From Pseudonocardia parietis (GTDB lineage: Bacteria > Actinomycetota > Actinomycetes > Mycobacteriales > Pseudonocardiaceae): a stretch of DNA of 64,000 bases. The notes below the pieces were generated by a model. It saw nothing but the letters and a program-made list of their open reading frames with translations, did not search any database and was not told where the DNA came from. Shown here one piece after another: positions 8,417-17,549 of the stretch (positions are counted from its first letter, which is position 1; each line of letters starts with the position of its first letter). Location: contig NZ_JAGINU010000001.1 in assembly GCF_017876315.1 (NCBI RefSeq), positions 2,852,001 through 2,916,000 on the forward strand, read 5' to 3'. A program made the position numbers and the translations under genes.

Positions 8417-9928
8417 ATGACGACCGGGACGACGGTGGGTGGTCCGGAGCGGGCACGGGCCGCGGTGACGCTGGTGGCGGTGCTGCTCGGGTTCCTCACC
8501 CTGCCGATGCTGATGTCGGGCACCACCGTCGCGCTGCCGCACATCGCGGCCGACCTGGACGCGTCCGGCGCGGCGCTGCAGTGGGTGGTCGTCGGCTACT
8601 TCCTCGCGGCCGCGTCGATGATGCTGGTGGCCGGATCGCTCGGGGACCTCGTCGGCCGCAGGAAGATCTTCTCGGCCGGGGCGGGGGTGTACACGGCCGG
8701 CGTGCTGGCCGGCGCGTTCGCCGGTGACATCCTGCTGCTGGACGTGGCACGCACGGTGTCCGGTGTCGGAGCGGCCGGCGTGATGGCCGGCGGCGGGGCG
8801 ATCCTCGGCGCCACGTTCACCGGGCCCGCGCGTACCCGTGCCTTCGCCGCGATGGGCAGCACGGCGGGCATCGGTATCAGCATCGGCCCGAGCCTGTCCG
8901 GCCTGCTGGTCGACACGGTGGGCTGGCGCGCCACGTTCGGCGTGTTCGCCGTGGTCGGCGCGCTCATCCTGCTCGCCTCCACCCTGATCGTCGAGACCAG
9001 GGCGGAGCATCGCCCGCGGGTGGATGTGCCGGGGGCGCTCCTCCTGGTCGCCGCGCTGACCCTGGTGATGTTCGGTGTCAACCAGGCCTCCGAGGCCGGC
9101 TGGTCGAGCGCGCCCGTTGTGGGCACGGTCGTCGCGGGCGCGGTCCTGCTCGCCGTGTTCGTCCTGGTCGAACGCCGCCGCACGGACCCGGTACTGGACC
9201 TCACCCTGTTCGCCGACCGCAGGTTCAGCGCCTGGTGCCTCGCCTGCGTGTTCGTCGCCGCGGGGCCGGCCGGCGTGATGGTGTTCCTGCCGACCTACCT
9301 GCAGGGCGTGAACGACCTCGCCCCGCGGACGGTCGGGCTGATCATGCTCATGCAGACGGTGCCGGTGCTGATCGCGCCCCAGCTCAGCGAGCGGCTGCTG
9401 AACAGGTGGGGCGTGTCCCCGCGGGTGCTGATCGTGCTGAGCCTGATGCTGATCGCGGCCGGCAACGTCTGGCTGACCACACTGCATCCCGGCATCGGCG
9501 CGGCAGGCCTGCTCGGGCCGCTGGCCACGCTCGGGGTCGGGATGGGCCTGGCCGTCGGAACCACCGACGGCCAGGCGATGGACCACATCGACGCCGACCG
9601 GCTCGGGATGGCCGCCGGCGTGCTCAACACCGTCCGCACCACCGGCTCCACCCTGACCATCGCCGTGTTCGGCACGGGCGTGATCGGTCTGCTGCAGGCC
9701 CGCTCGGGGGACGGGGAGTCCGCCGCACGGATCGCCGCCGGCGACCTCGCCGGGCCCGACCGCGCGCTGCAGGCGGCGCACTACACCGAGGCCTGGCAGA
9801 TCGCGTCGGGTGTGATCGGCGCGGCCTGCCTCGCCGCGGCGCTCACCGTCGGTGTCCTGCTCGGGCGTCGACGTCCCGAAGGCACACGCCGGACCCCGAC
9901 CACCGCACTCCACGAGGAGAACCGATGA
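8417..9928 (+). CDS. DHA2-type MFS drug efflux transporter
   Basis: A 503-residue inner-membrane proton antiporter of the 14-helix DHA2 group. It opens with VTLVAVLLGFLTLPMLMSGTTVALPHIAADL, followed by motif A (GSLGDLVGRRKIF), motif C-like GIGISIGPSLSGLLVD, and a C-terminal repeat with VGMGLAVGTTDGQAMDHI. Family members export lipophilic drugs and natural products. I start at ATG 8417, six bases after the predicted -10, not at the upstream TTG. Its last bases overlap the next gene as ATGA. Repressed by the local TetR by inference. Substrate unknown. Confidence 0.9.
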   Translation: MTTGTTVGGPERARAAVTLVAVLLGFLTLPMLMSGTTVALPHIAADLDASGAALQWVVVGYFLAAASMMLVAGSLGDLVGRRKIFSAGAGVYTAGVLAGAFAGDILLLDVARTVSGVGAAGVMAGGGAILGATFTGPARTRAFAAMGSTAGIGISIGPSLSGLLVDTVGWRATFGVFAVVGALILLASTLIVETRAEHRPRVDVPGALLLVAALTLVMFGVNQASEAGWSSAPVVGTVVAGAVLLAVFVLVERRRTDPVLDLTLFADRRFSAWCLACVFVAAGPAGVMVFLPTYLQGVNDLAPRTVGLIMLMQTVPVLIAPQLSERLLNRWGVSPRVLIVLSLMLIAAGNVWLTTLHPGIGAAGLLGPLATLGVGMGLAVGTTDGQAMDHIDADRLGMAAGVLNTVRTTGSTLTIAVFGTGVIGLLQARSGDGESAARIAAGDLAGPDRALQAAHYTEAWQIASGVIGAACLAAALTVGVLLGRRRPEGTRRTPTTALHEENR

Positions 9929-10491
9929 CGACGACCCCCGACCTCGCGCTCCCCGGTGTCGCACTGATCGTCTGCGGTGAACACCCGGCGGGCCGGGACA
10001 GTGCGACATCCGGCATGGACGGCCTGCTCGCCCACAGCGTGCTGCCGAGCGTCGACGGCACGACCGAGTTGCACTACGCGCAATGGGGTCGCGACACCGT
10101 CGAGCCCGCGTACCCGGACCTGCCGTACCGCATGTACCGCCGCCATGCCGGTGGTCACGCCGTCGGCCCGCCCGGCGTCGTCCTGGCCAAGTCCGTCCGG
10201 ACCGACGGTGTCGAGCAGGCCCGCCGGCTCGCCGCCGCCCAGCTCGAGGTGATCATGACCGAGCGACCACGCGGGCTGCTCTCCTCGAACTTCCACATCG
10301 CCACCGACGGCTCGACGCTGCTGCAGTACGCGGAATGGCTCACCGAGGCCGCACTCGCCGCTTTCCTCGACAGCCGCACCGGGGCACCGTCCCCCGCGGT
10401 TCGCGACATGATGCGAGGAAAGCAGGTCCGCGTGCGTACGTTCGGTCCCGGCCGGACCCTGGTTCCGCCGCCCGCATCCGACCCGAGGTGA
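9925..10491 (+). CDS. Antibiotic biosynthesis monooxygenase (ABM)-like protein
   Basis: A 188-residue protein that looks like two joined ABM (dimeric alpha-beta barrel) halves: LPSVDGTTELHYAQWGRDTVE near residues 38-58 and IATDGSTLLQYAEWLTEAALAAFL near 128-151. The shared pattern, a short variable turn, L-x-Y-A-x-W, then a helix, is typical of this fold. Some ABM proteins oxygenate quinol-type polyketides without cofactor; others are only structural relatives. The start overlaps the efflux gene stop as ATGA, so the two are translationally coupled. A single-protein pseudodimer is my reading; the reaction is not established. Confidence 0.6.
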   Translation: MTTTPDLALPGVALIVCGEHPAGRDSATSGMDGLLAHSVLPSVDGTTELHYAQWGRDTVEPAYPDLPYRMYRRHAGGHAVGPPGVVLAKSVRTDGVEQARRLAAAQLEVIMTERPRGLLSSNFHIATDGSTLLQYAEWLTEAALAAFLDSRTGAPSPAVRDMMRGKQVRVRTFGPGRTLVPPPASDPR

Positions 10492-10502
10492 GCAGAGCAC
10501 CC

Positions 10503-11768
10503 ATGCCGGCATCCGCCCCGCAGCACTACCTGTTCGCACTCACCGACGGCGGCGGCACCGTCCCGCCCGAGATCGGTGTGGTCCGGCGGCTCGTGGACCG
10601 GGGCCATCGCGTCCGCGTGCTCGCCGAGACGTCGATGGAGCAGTCGGTCCGGGCCGTCGGGGCCGAGTTCGTGCCCTGGCAGCCGGGGCCCGCAGCCCAC
10701 GGCGCCCCTCCCGGGGCCGCGGCCTACCGCGACGGGGAGACGCGTGATCCGTGGACCCTGGCACGCGGGATGGCCGACCACATGATCGCCGGCCCGGCTC
10801 TCGGGCAGGCCCGCCGCCTGCGTTCCGTGGCCGCCGTGCAGCGCCCCGATCTCGTCGTCACCTCGTTCGTCGCCTTCGGCGCCATGGCGGCCGCCGACGC
10901 CGCGGAGCTGTCCTTCGACGTGCTGATTCCGAACATCTACCCGATCCCGGCCGCGGGTCTGCCCCCGATGGGCACGGGGTGGAAGCCCGCACGTACGGGG
11001 CTCGGACGGTTACGGGATCGTGTGGTCGGCAGAGCGAGTACCGCGATGCTCGGCCGGTTCGCCCTTCCCCGCCTGAACGAGGTGCGGGCGGAGCTCGGGA
11101 CCCCACCACTGCGTGTGCTCTGGGACCAGGTGCATCGGGCCCGTCGCCAGTTCCTGCTCACCAGCCGGAGCTTCGACTTCCCGGGAGAGCTGCCGTCCTC
11201 CGTGCGGTACGCGGGGCCGGTGCTCGACGACCCGGTGTGGGCGCGCGCCGACGAGTGGCGGGAGCCGGGCGGTCGTGGGCCGTTGGTCCTCGTGGCCCTG
11301 TCCTCGACCGACCAGGGGCAGCGGCGCTGCGTGCAGAACGTCGTCGATGCCCTGGCCCGCCTGGACGTGCGCGGGCTCGTCACCACCGGCCCGGCCCTCG
11401 ATCCGCGGGAACTGCGCGGAGGTGACCGCGTCGAGATCGTCCGCTCGGCACCGCACCGCGAGGTGATCGACCGTGCTGATCTCGTCATCACCCACGGTGG
11501 GCACGGCACCGTGCTGAAGGCGCTCGTGGCGGGCCGTCCGCTGGTGGTGCTCCCGCACGGCCGCGATCAGCCCGGCAACGCCGTGCGTGTGTCCGCCCGG
11601 GGCGCGGGCCTGGTGGTGCGGCGTACGGCGTCGGCGTCGACGATCGCCACCGCGGTGACCACGGTCCTCTCCACCCGCTGCTACGCCGAAGCCGCCCGGC
11701 GGCTCGGCCGGAGCATCCGCGCGGAGATCGACCGGAGTCCCCTCGTCGACGAGCTCGAGTCCCTGTGA
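10503..11768 (+). CDS. Family 1 (MGT-like) UDP-glycosyltransferase
   Basis: A 421-residue GT-B fold glycosyltransferase. The N-terminal acceptor domain opens with HYLFALTDGGGTVPPEIGVVRRLVDRGHRVRVLAE. The C-terminal donor site reads DLVITHGGHGTVLKALVAGRPLVVLPHGRDQPGNAVRV (about residues 325-362), the family signature, with the usual GP...D/Q-binding loop. Relatives glycosylate macrolides, polyketides or xenobiotics, often inactivating them. It follows the ABM gene by 11 bases and ends 21 bases from the convergent P450. Together with the pump it suggests modification plus export of a hydrophobic compound. Donor and acceptor unknown. Confidence 0.85.
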   Translation: MPASAPQHYLFALTDGGGTVPPEIGVVRRLVDRGHRVRVLAETSMEQSVRAVGAEFVPWQPGPAAHGAPPGAAAYRDGETRDPWTLARGMADHMIAGPALGQARRLRSVAAVQRPDLVVTSFVAFGAMAAADAAELSFDVLIPNIYPIPAAGLPPMGTGWKPARTGLGRLRDRVVGRASTAMLGRFALPRLNEVRAELGTPPLRVLWDQVHRARRQFLLTSRSFDFPGELPSSVRYAGPVLDDPVWARADEWREPGGRGPLVLVALSSTDQGQRRCVQNVVDALARLDVRGLVTTGPALDPRELRGGDRVEIVRSAPHREVIDRADLVITHGGHGTVLKALVAGRPLVVLPHGRDQPGNAVRVSARGAGLVVRRTASASTIATAVTTVLSTRCYAEAARRLGRSIRAEIDRSPLVDELESL

Positions 11769-11789
11769 GGGGACGGCCCGGCGCCGTGG

Positions 11790-13082
11790 TCACCGTGCCG
11801 TGATCTCGAGCGGCAGGCCGTCGCGGGGGGTCGGGACGGTCGTGTAGTCGATGCGCGGCCGGTAGCCGGGCCTCGTGCGCCACTGCCACGAGCGGAGCAT
11901 CGCGTGCAGGATCGACTTGGTCTCCAGCATCGCGAACCGCATCCCGAGGCAGGTGTGGGCGCCGCCGCCGAACGGGCGCCAGGCGTACGGGTGCGGCAAG
12001 GGCCGGGTGAAGCGGTCGGGATCGAATCGCTCGGGTTGCTCCCACAGGTCGGGCAGGTGGTGGGTGACGTGAATGCCGACCGAGCAGATCGTCCCGGCCG
12101 GGACGGTGTGGCCCTGCAGCTCGGTGTCGGACGTCGTGGCACGCACCAGCACGGGTACCGGTGCCTGCAGGCGCATCGACTCCCGCACGATCCGGTCCAG
12201 CACGGGCAGCCGGTCGACGTCCACCGGTGCGGCCGAGCCCGCCTGCTCGTCCGCCTCGGCGCGGGCGGCCTCCTGCCAGTGGGGGTGACGGGCCAGCTGG
12301 TAGGCGGTGGCCACGGTCGCGGCGGTGGTCGTGTCGTGGGCGGCCATCAGCAGGAAGATCATGTGGTTGACGACGTCGCGGGGTGAGAACCGGTGGCCGT
12401 CGTCGGTGACGGCCCGGCACAGCGTGGCGAACAGGTCCGTCCGGTCGAGGCGCCGGGCGTCGGGCAGGCGGGCGGACAGGAACGACTCGAGCCGGGCGCG
12501 TCCGCGCAGCCCGCGGGCATAGCGGGAGCCGGGGATCGGGGCGCGCAGGATCGTGCCGCTGCCGCGGAGGGTGTCGATGAACGCTGTCCGGACGGTGTCG
12601 GTCTCCGGTCCGAGGCGAGCCCCGAGGAACGCGCGGGCGGCGACGTCGAGGGTCAGCTGTTTGATCTTCGGTAGCAGCGTGACCGTCCCCGCGGGCCATC
12701 CCGCGACCGCCGAGCCGATCAGCCGGCGGGAGTGCCCGTGGTAGTCGGCGATCGAGGCCGGGGTGAAGGCCTGGGTCATGATCCGGCGGTGGTGGCGGTG
12801 CTCGTCCCCGTCGAGGAGCATGAGCCCTCGGGTGAAGAACGGTTCGAGGAACGGTCCCCAGCCGGGTCCGTTGGCGAATGCGCCGTCCCGGTCGGTCAGT
12901 ACCTCACCGATCGCGTCGGCGCCCACGACGTTGACGACGGTCGTGCCCCATGCGCGCGACCACGACACCGGGCCGTGGCGGTCGAGCCGGTCGAGTCCCC
13001 ACGCGACCGGGTCCCTGCGGATCCGCAGGGTGTGTCCGATCAGCGGAGGTCCGCTGTCGCCGGGAACGTGCGCCGCGATCAC
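11790..13082 (-). CDS. Cytochrome P450
   Basis: A 430-residue soluble bacterial P450. Motifs are complete: an I-helix oxygen site AAHDTTT (residues about 247-253, with A-H in place of the common G-x), ExxR as ESMR (301-304), and the heme loop FGGGAHTCLG with ligand Cys378. The C-helix region has DGDEHRHHRRIMTQAF. GTG 13082 is chosen because a promoter (TTGCAA, 17 bases, TAGAGT) ends seven bases before it; GTG 13091 is the alternative. It is convergent to the glycosyltransferase yet carries the same operator as the TetR island. Substrate unknown. Confidence 0.93.
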   Translation of the reverse strand: MIAAHVPGDSGPPLIGHTLRIRRDPVAWGLDRLDRHGPVSWSRAWGTTVVNVVGADAIGEVLTDRDGAFANGPGWGPFLEPFFTRGLMLLDGDEHRHHRRIMTQAFTPASIADYHGHSRRLIGSAVAGWPAGTVTLLPKIKQLTLDVAARAFLGARLGPETDTVRTAFIDTLRGSGTILRAPIPGSRYARGLRGRARLESFLSARLPDARRLDRTDLFATLCRAVTDDGHRFSPRDVVNHMIFLLMAAHDTTTAATVATAYQLARHPHWQEAARAEADEQAGSAAPVDVDRLPVLDRIVRESMRLQAPVPVLVRATTSDTELQGHTVPAGTICSVGIHVTHHLPDLWEQPERFDPDRFTRPLPHPYAWRPFGGGAHTCLGMRFAMLETKSILHAMLRSWQWRTRPGYRPRIDYTTVPTPRDGLPLEITAR

Positions 13083-13089
13083 ATGTCGC

Positions 13090-13119
13090 ACTCTAGAAAG
13101 GTACAACGACCGTTGCAAT
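13090..13119 (-). promoter_or_regulatory. P450 promoter with TetR-island operator
   Basis: On the minus strand TTGCAA (13118-13113), 17 bases, TAGAGT (13095-13090), then seven bases to GTG 13082: a near-consensus promoter giving a leaderless mRNA. The operator TACAACGACCGTTGCAAT (plus strand 13102-13119) covers the -35 box and most of the spacer. It is the same dyad found before tetR and the efflux gene, 4.7 kb away. Confidence 0.75.
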
Positions 13120-13156
13120 AGCGCTGCCCGGTCGACGGCCGGGTGCCGGGTGGGAC

Positions 13157-13396
13157 TCAGCCGGGGGACTCCTCGTTGACCCCGGTGCCGGAGTCGCCCT
13201 CGACCGGGGTGGTGCCGTCGTCGTCCTCGTCACTGTCCGCGGAGTCGTCCGTGCCGGTGCGACGGCCCGCGATGCGCTCCTCGAGCTCGTCGACCGCGGA
13301 CTCCGGGTCGAGCGGTGCGTCCTGGCCCGGATCGGGTCCGTTCCTGCCGTCCTGCTCTGTCACATCGAACGGGTACCCCACCGGCCGGGACCGCAC
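13157..13396 (-). CDS. Small acidic hypothetical protein
   Basis: A 79-codon frame rich in Asp, Glu, Ser and Thr (for example DSADSDEDDDGTTPVEGDSG) with one helical patch (LDPESAVDELEERIAGRR). No family recognised; it looks intrinsically disordered. Start may be GTG 13396 or GTG 13363. It lies just downstream of another small frame on the same strand. Codon use is compatible with a gene, but high GC produces many false frames, so confidence is modest. Confidence 0.4.
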   Translation of the reverse strand: MRSRPVGYPFDVTEQDGRNGPDPGQDAPLDPESAVDELEERIAGRRTGTDDSADSDEDDDGTTPVEGDSGTGVNEESPG

Positions 13397-13412
13397 ACCG
13401 GCCCGGCCGTCG

Positions 13413-13613
13413 TCACGCGTCGGCCATCGGTGGCGCCAGCCGGACCCGGGCGAGCCGCTCGACCAGCTCGGGAAGAGCCCCGGTCGGGCTGCCGCGCAGG
13501 TCGTCGCAGGCCTGCGCGACGACGGCGGCCACGGTGTCCGGGCAGGCGCCGGGACCGAGCTCGTCGAGCAACCGGGCGACCGCGTCGCCCGTGCGGGCGA
13601 GGTCGGGCTTCAC
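13413..13613 (-). CDS. Small hypothetical protein, 66 residues
   Basis: A short frame from GTG 13613 with GGGAGCC upstream as a possible ribosome site. It is predicted mostly helical (LARTGDAVARLLDELG, PDTVAAVVAQACDDL, ALPELVERLARVRLAPP). No family recognised. It is 16 bases upstream of the small acidic frame and downstream of the response-regulator gene on the same strand. A longer frame extends upstream but has no start codon before it becomes antisense-phase sequence of the regulator gene. Confidence 0.35.
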   Translation of the reverse strand: MKPDLARTGDAVARLLDELGPGACPDTVAAVVAQACDDLRGSPTGALPELVERLARVRLAPPMADA

Positions 13614-13738
13614 CGGCGGCTCCCGGGCCGGTCCGGCCGGGCCACAGGTGCGAGGGACCGGTACCGGCAGACTACGGGCGACTCCGGCCGGTGACGGCGC
13701 ATCCGTGACTCCTCCATGGCGACCTCCAGTGATCTTGC

Positions 13739-14458
13739 TCAGCCGGGAGGAGGTACCCGTTTCCGCGCCGGCCAAACATCGCGTACCGGTGTGGGGGTCG
13801 CCGGGCGCGGCGGGCCGAGCAGCCCGTGGTGCAACGCCCGCAGTACCGCGCGGGTCCGGTCCCGGGTGCCGAGCTTTCCCAGCACGCTCGACACGTGGTT
13901 CTTCACGGTGCCCTCGGCCAGGAAGAGCACCTGCGCGATCTCCCGGTTCGCGTAGCCACCGGCGAGCAGCCGCAGCACTTCCAGCTCGCGCTCGGAGAGC
14001 TCCTGGACCGGGGCGTCGTCGCCGGGTGGGGCCGGCACGTCGCGCACCGCGCGCAGCAGCCGATCGGTGATCGCCGGGCTGATCAGCGTCCCGCCGTCGG
14101 CGAGCGTGCGCACCGCCCCGACGAGCTGGTCCAGCGTGACGTCCTTGAGCAGGTAGCCGCGGGCGCCGGCGCGCAGGGCCCGCAGCACGAGCTCGTCGTC
14201 GTCGAACGTGGTCAGGACGAGTACCGGGACGTCGATACCGCGGGCGCGCAGTTCCTCCAGTGCCCACAGGCCGTCGTGGCGGGGCATGCGCAGGTCCAGC
14301 AGGACGACGTCCGGACGGTGCGCCACGACGGCGTCGACGGCCTCGGCGCCGTCGCTCGCCTCGGCGACCACCTCGACGTCGCCCGCCAGCTCGAGCAGCC
14401 CGCGGATCCCGTGCCGGACCAGGGTCTGGTCGTCGACCAGGCACACCCGCAGCGTCAC
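13739..14458 (-). CDS. NarL/LuxR-type response regulator
   Basis: A 239-residue two-component response regulator. The receiver domain has the acidic pocket at D9-D10, the phosphorylated Asp55 (LLDLRMP), Thr in VLTTFDDD and Lys in YLLKD. The C-terminal LuxR helix-turn-helix reads LSERELEVLRLLAGGYANREIAQVLFLAEGTVKNHVSSVLGKLGTRDRTRAV. Its GTG start overlaps the kinase stop as GTGA, so the two are co-translated. The likely target is the divergent ABC exporter, since a long dyad lies between the two units. Confidence 0.93.
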   Translation of the reverse strand: MTLRVCLVDDQTLVRHGIRGLLELAGDVEVVAEASDGAEAVDAVVAHRPDVVLLDLRMPRHDGLWALEELRARGIDVPVLVLTTFDDDELVLRALRAGARGYLLKDVTLDQLVGAVRTLADGGTLISPAITDRLLRAVRDVPAPPGDDAPVQELSERELEVLRLLAGGYANREIAQVLFLAEGTVKNHVSSVLGKLGTRDRTRAVLRALHHGLLGPPRPATPTPVRDVWPARKRVPPPG

Positions 14459-15579
14459 GGCAGCACCGCCGTCACGGCGAAGCCGCGCGGTCCGGCCGGT
14501 CCGAAGTCGACGGTCCCGCCGAGCGCCGCGGCGCGCTCGACGAGGCCACGCAGGCCGTTGCCGGCCACCAGGTCCGGCCCGGCGCCGCGGCCGTCGTCGT
14601 GGGCGTGCAGCCGCAGCTCCCCGTCCGGACCCGGGCCGATCTCGATCCAGACGTTCTCCGCGTCGGCGTGCCGGATCGCGTTGGTGAGGATCTCCTGCAC
14701 GCAGCGGACCACGGCGACGGTGCGCTCCTCGTCCGGTGCGACGCCGTCGGCGACCCGCACGTGCACGGCCGGGCTCGGCAGCTGCTCGGTGATCCGGTGC
14801 AGCGTGGTCGCCAGGTCCGGGGCGCGCCGGCGCAGCTCGCCGACGGTGGACCGGACGTCGGCGAGCAGGTCGCGGGCGATGCCGCGGGCCCGCTCGACGT
14901 GCTCGCCGTTGTCGGTCCGGTGCGTGGCGATCTCGAGCTCCAGCGCGAGCGCGGTGAGCTGGTGGCCGACGACGTCGTGCAGCTCGCGGGAGATCCGCAG
15001 GCGTTCCTGTGCACGGCTGGTCTCGGCGAGGACGGCACCGGCCGCGGCGAGCTCGGCGTGCGCCGCGGCGAGCCGTATCCGGGAGGCCTCCTCGCGGTGC
15101 AGCGCGATGATCATCAGCACCGACGCGCTCTGCAGCAGCAGGTAGATCGCCCCCGCGGTGAGGGCGCTCGGGGTCGCACTGCCGGCGAGCAGGCTCGCCG
15201 CCGCGACGACGACCACGTTGAACACGACGATCGCCGCCGTCACCCGGACCGGTACGTGGTAGACCGACAGCGCGGCCGTGAACACCAGCAGGATCGGCAG
15301 CCAGCCGAAGTTCGGGGCCAGAAGTACCAACGTCGCGGTCGCGACGATGAGCGTCGCGAGCAGCCGGCGGGTCGCGGTCGGGCCGACCCACTCGTCCAAC
15401 CAGGTCCCGAGGACCAGCGCGGTCAGGAAGACGCCGTAGACCGCCCACCACAGCCACTGCGGGCCGATGGTGCGGGCGCCGTCGTCGGCGAGGTGTTCCA
15501 GCGCGACCGGCACGGCGAGGATCACGCAGAGCGCGGTCATGATCGCCCCGGCGACGACGTTCGGGTCGATCCTGCGCAT
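14455..15579 (-). CDS. Sensor histidine kinase (HisKA_3 type)
   Basis: A 374-residue membrane kinase. About five or six hydrophobic helices cover residues 8-160 (VVAGAIMTALCVILAVPVAL, LWWAVYGVFLTALVLGTW, LLATLIVATATLVLLAPNFGWLPILLVFTAALSVY, and others). The dimerisation domain has the phospho-acceptor His201 in RISRELHDVVGHQLTALALELE; the ATPase domain has CVQEILTNAIRHADAENVWIEI, HDDGRGAGP and GNGLRGLVERAAALGG. ATG 15579 (MRRIDPNVV) is preferred over an upstream in-frame ATG that would overlap the ABC gene. No large extracellular sensor loop is visible, suggesting intramembrane sensing as in antibiotic or envelope-stress kinases. Confidence 0.9.
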   Translation of the reverse strand: MRRIDPNVVAGAIMTALCVILAVPVALEHLADDGARTIGPQWLWWAVYGVFLTALVLGTWLDEWVGPTATRRLLATLIVATATLVLLAPNFGWLPILLVFTAALSVYHVPVRVTAAIVVFNVVVVAAASLLAGSATPSALTAGAIYLLLQSASVLMIIALHREEASRIRLAAAHAELAAAGAVLAETSRAQERLRISRELHDVVGHQLTALALELEIATHRTDNGEHVERARGIARDLLADVRSTVGELRRRAPDLATTLHRITEQLPSPAVHVRVADGVAPDEERTVAVVRCVQEILTNAIRHADAENVWIEIGPGPDGELRLHAHDDGRGAGPDLVAGNGLRGLVERAAALGGTVDFGPAGPRGFAVTAVLP

Positions 15580-15613
15580 ATCGGACAGGTTAGAGGGCAG
15601 TGGCGCCGGTTCC

Positions 15614-15656
15614 GAGTGCCGGAAGTCATGGCCGGTGATCACGACCTCCGGCACTC
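15614..15656. promoter_or_regulatory. Long dyad between kinase and ABC exporter genes
   Basis: GAGTGCCGGAAGTC (15614-15627), 15 bases, then GACCTCCGGCACTC (15643-15656): a 14-bp inverted repeat with one mismatch, centred in the 112-base divergent region. It sits 36 bases before the ABC ATPase start. Position and symmetry suit binding of the LuxR-type regulator to both promoters; no T-tract follows, so a terminator is less likely. Confidence 0.5.
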
Positions 15657-15691
15657 GTGGGATGCCCGTCCCGGGTCGCATCGTGGACACC

Positions 15692-16620
<929 letters not shown>

Positions 16621-16624
<4 letters not shown>

Positions 16625-17418
16625 GCGCCGGGACGGAGCGGCCGGTGGCGGTCGCCGGCGGACACTCCGGGCTGCCGCTCGCCGGCTGGCTGGCGCTGGT
16701 CGGGGCCGAGGCCCGGATGGTCGCCCGCGACACCTCCGGGCTGATCGTCCCGCTGGGGCTCCCGCTGCTGATCCTGGTCATGGTCGGGTTGACCACGGCA
16801 GGCGTCGGGCCCGAGGCGCTCGGCGGCCGCACCCCGCTGGAGGCGATCGGCATCCCGCTCGCCGCGGCCACCATCGTGGGCATGGTCGGCGTGGTGAACG
16901 TGCCGAGCTTCCTGGCCAACTACCGCCGCACCGGGGTGCTGCGCAGGCTCGGGGTGACTCCGGCCGGGCCGGCACCGGTGCTCGTCGCCCAGGGGGTCGT
17001 CGGGTTCGCGCAGGTCGTGGCCGGGGTGGCGCTGGCCCTGGTCGTCGCGGTGGTGGCGTTCGGGGCGGGGCTGCCGTGGTCGCCGTGGACCGCGCTGGGT
17101 GGTCTGCTGCTCGCCACCGTGGCGTTCTTCGCGCTCGGCGGACTGGTCGCCGCGCTGGCTCCCACGACGAACTCGGCGGTCGCGGCGGGCCTGGTGCTGT
17201 TCCTCGGCACGGGGGCCGTGGGCGGGATGTTCGGGGACGTGTCCGCGCTGCCCGGCCCGCTCGCCGAGATCGGCCGGGTGCTGCCGTTCGGGGCCACCGT
17301 GCACGTGCTGGGCGCGGCGTGGCGCGGGGTTCCGCCGGAGCTCGCACCGGTGCTCGGGCTCGTGGTGACGGCGGTCGTCTCCGGGCTCGGGGCGGCGCGT
17401 TGGTTCCGCTGGGAGTAA
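16621..17418 (+). CDS. ABC-2 type exporter permease
   Basis: A 265-residue membrane protein with about six helices (LIVPLGLPLLILVMVGLTTAG, GIPLAAATIVGMVGVVNVPSFLANYRRTGVLRRLGVTP, VLVAQGVVGFAQVVAGVALALVVAVVAFGAG, LGGLLLATVAFFALGGLVAALAPTTNSAVAAGLVLFLGTGAVGGMFG, and the C-terminal helix). The segment YRRTGVLRRLGVTP is the coupling helix typical of ABC-2 drug exporters. It begins with ATG overlapping the ATPase stop (ATGA). Substrate unknown. Confidence 0.9.
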
Positions 17419-17429
17419 CTGCCCGGGTC

Positions 17430-17478
17430 TTGGTCTCCCGGACCGAACGGGGCGGGCGTCTTCGTTCCCGGGACCGAA
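17430..17478. promoter_or_regulatory. Paired 18-bp dyads upstream of alkB-rubredoxin
   Basis: TTGGTCTCCCGGACCGAA (17430-17447) and TTCGTTCCCGGGACCGAA (17461-17478) agree at 14 of 18 positions. The second is nearly palindromic around CCCGGG. Their centres are 31 bases apart, about three helical turns, in the 131-base region before the alkane hydroxylase gene. I read them as operators of an unidentified alkane-responsive regulator; none is encoded next door. Confidence 0.45.
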
Positions 17479-17549
17479 GGATCACTGCTCCGAACGCCCT
17501 AGCGTCGGCAACCGGATTCCGTCAGAGCCGACGCGAGAGGGAGATCGCC

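Noticed and set aside
7172..13119. Polyketide or other natural product gene cluster
   Set aside because: Tailoring-type enzymes and a pump are present, but no synthase, NRPS or terpene cyclase lies in the window.
17430..17478. Intrinsic terminator for the ABC exporter
   Set aside because: The two dyads are separate short palindromes without T-tracts and match each other, which fits operators better. A terminator role cannot be fully excluded.
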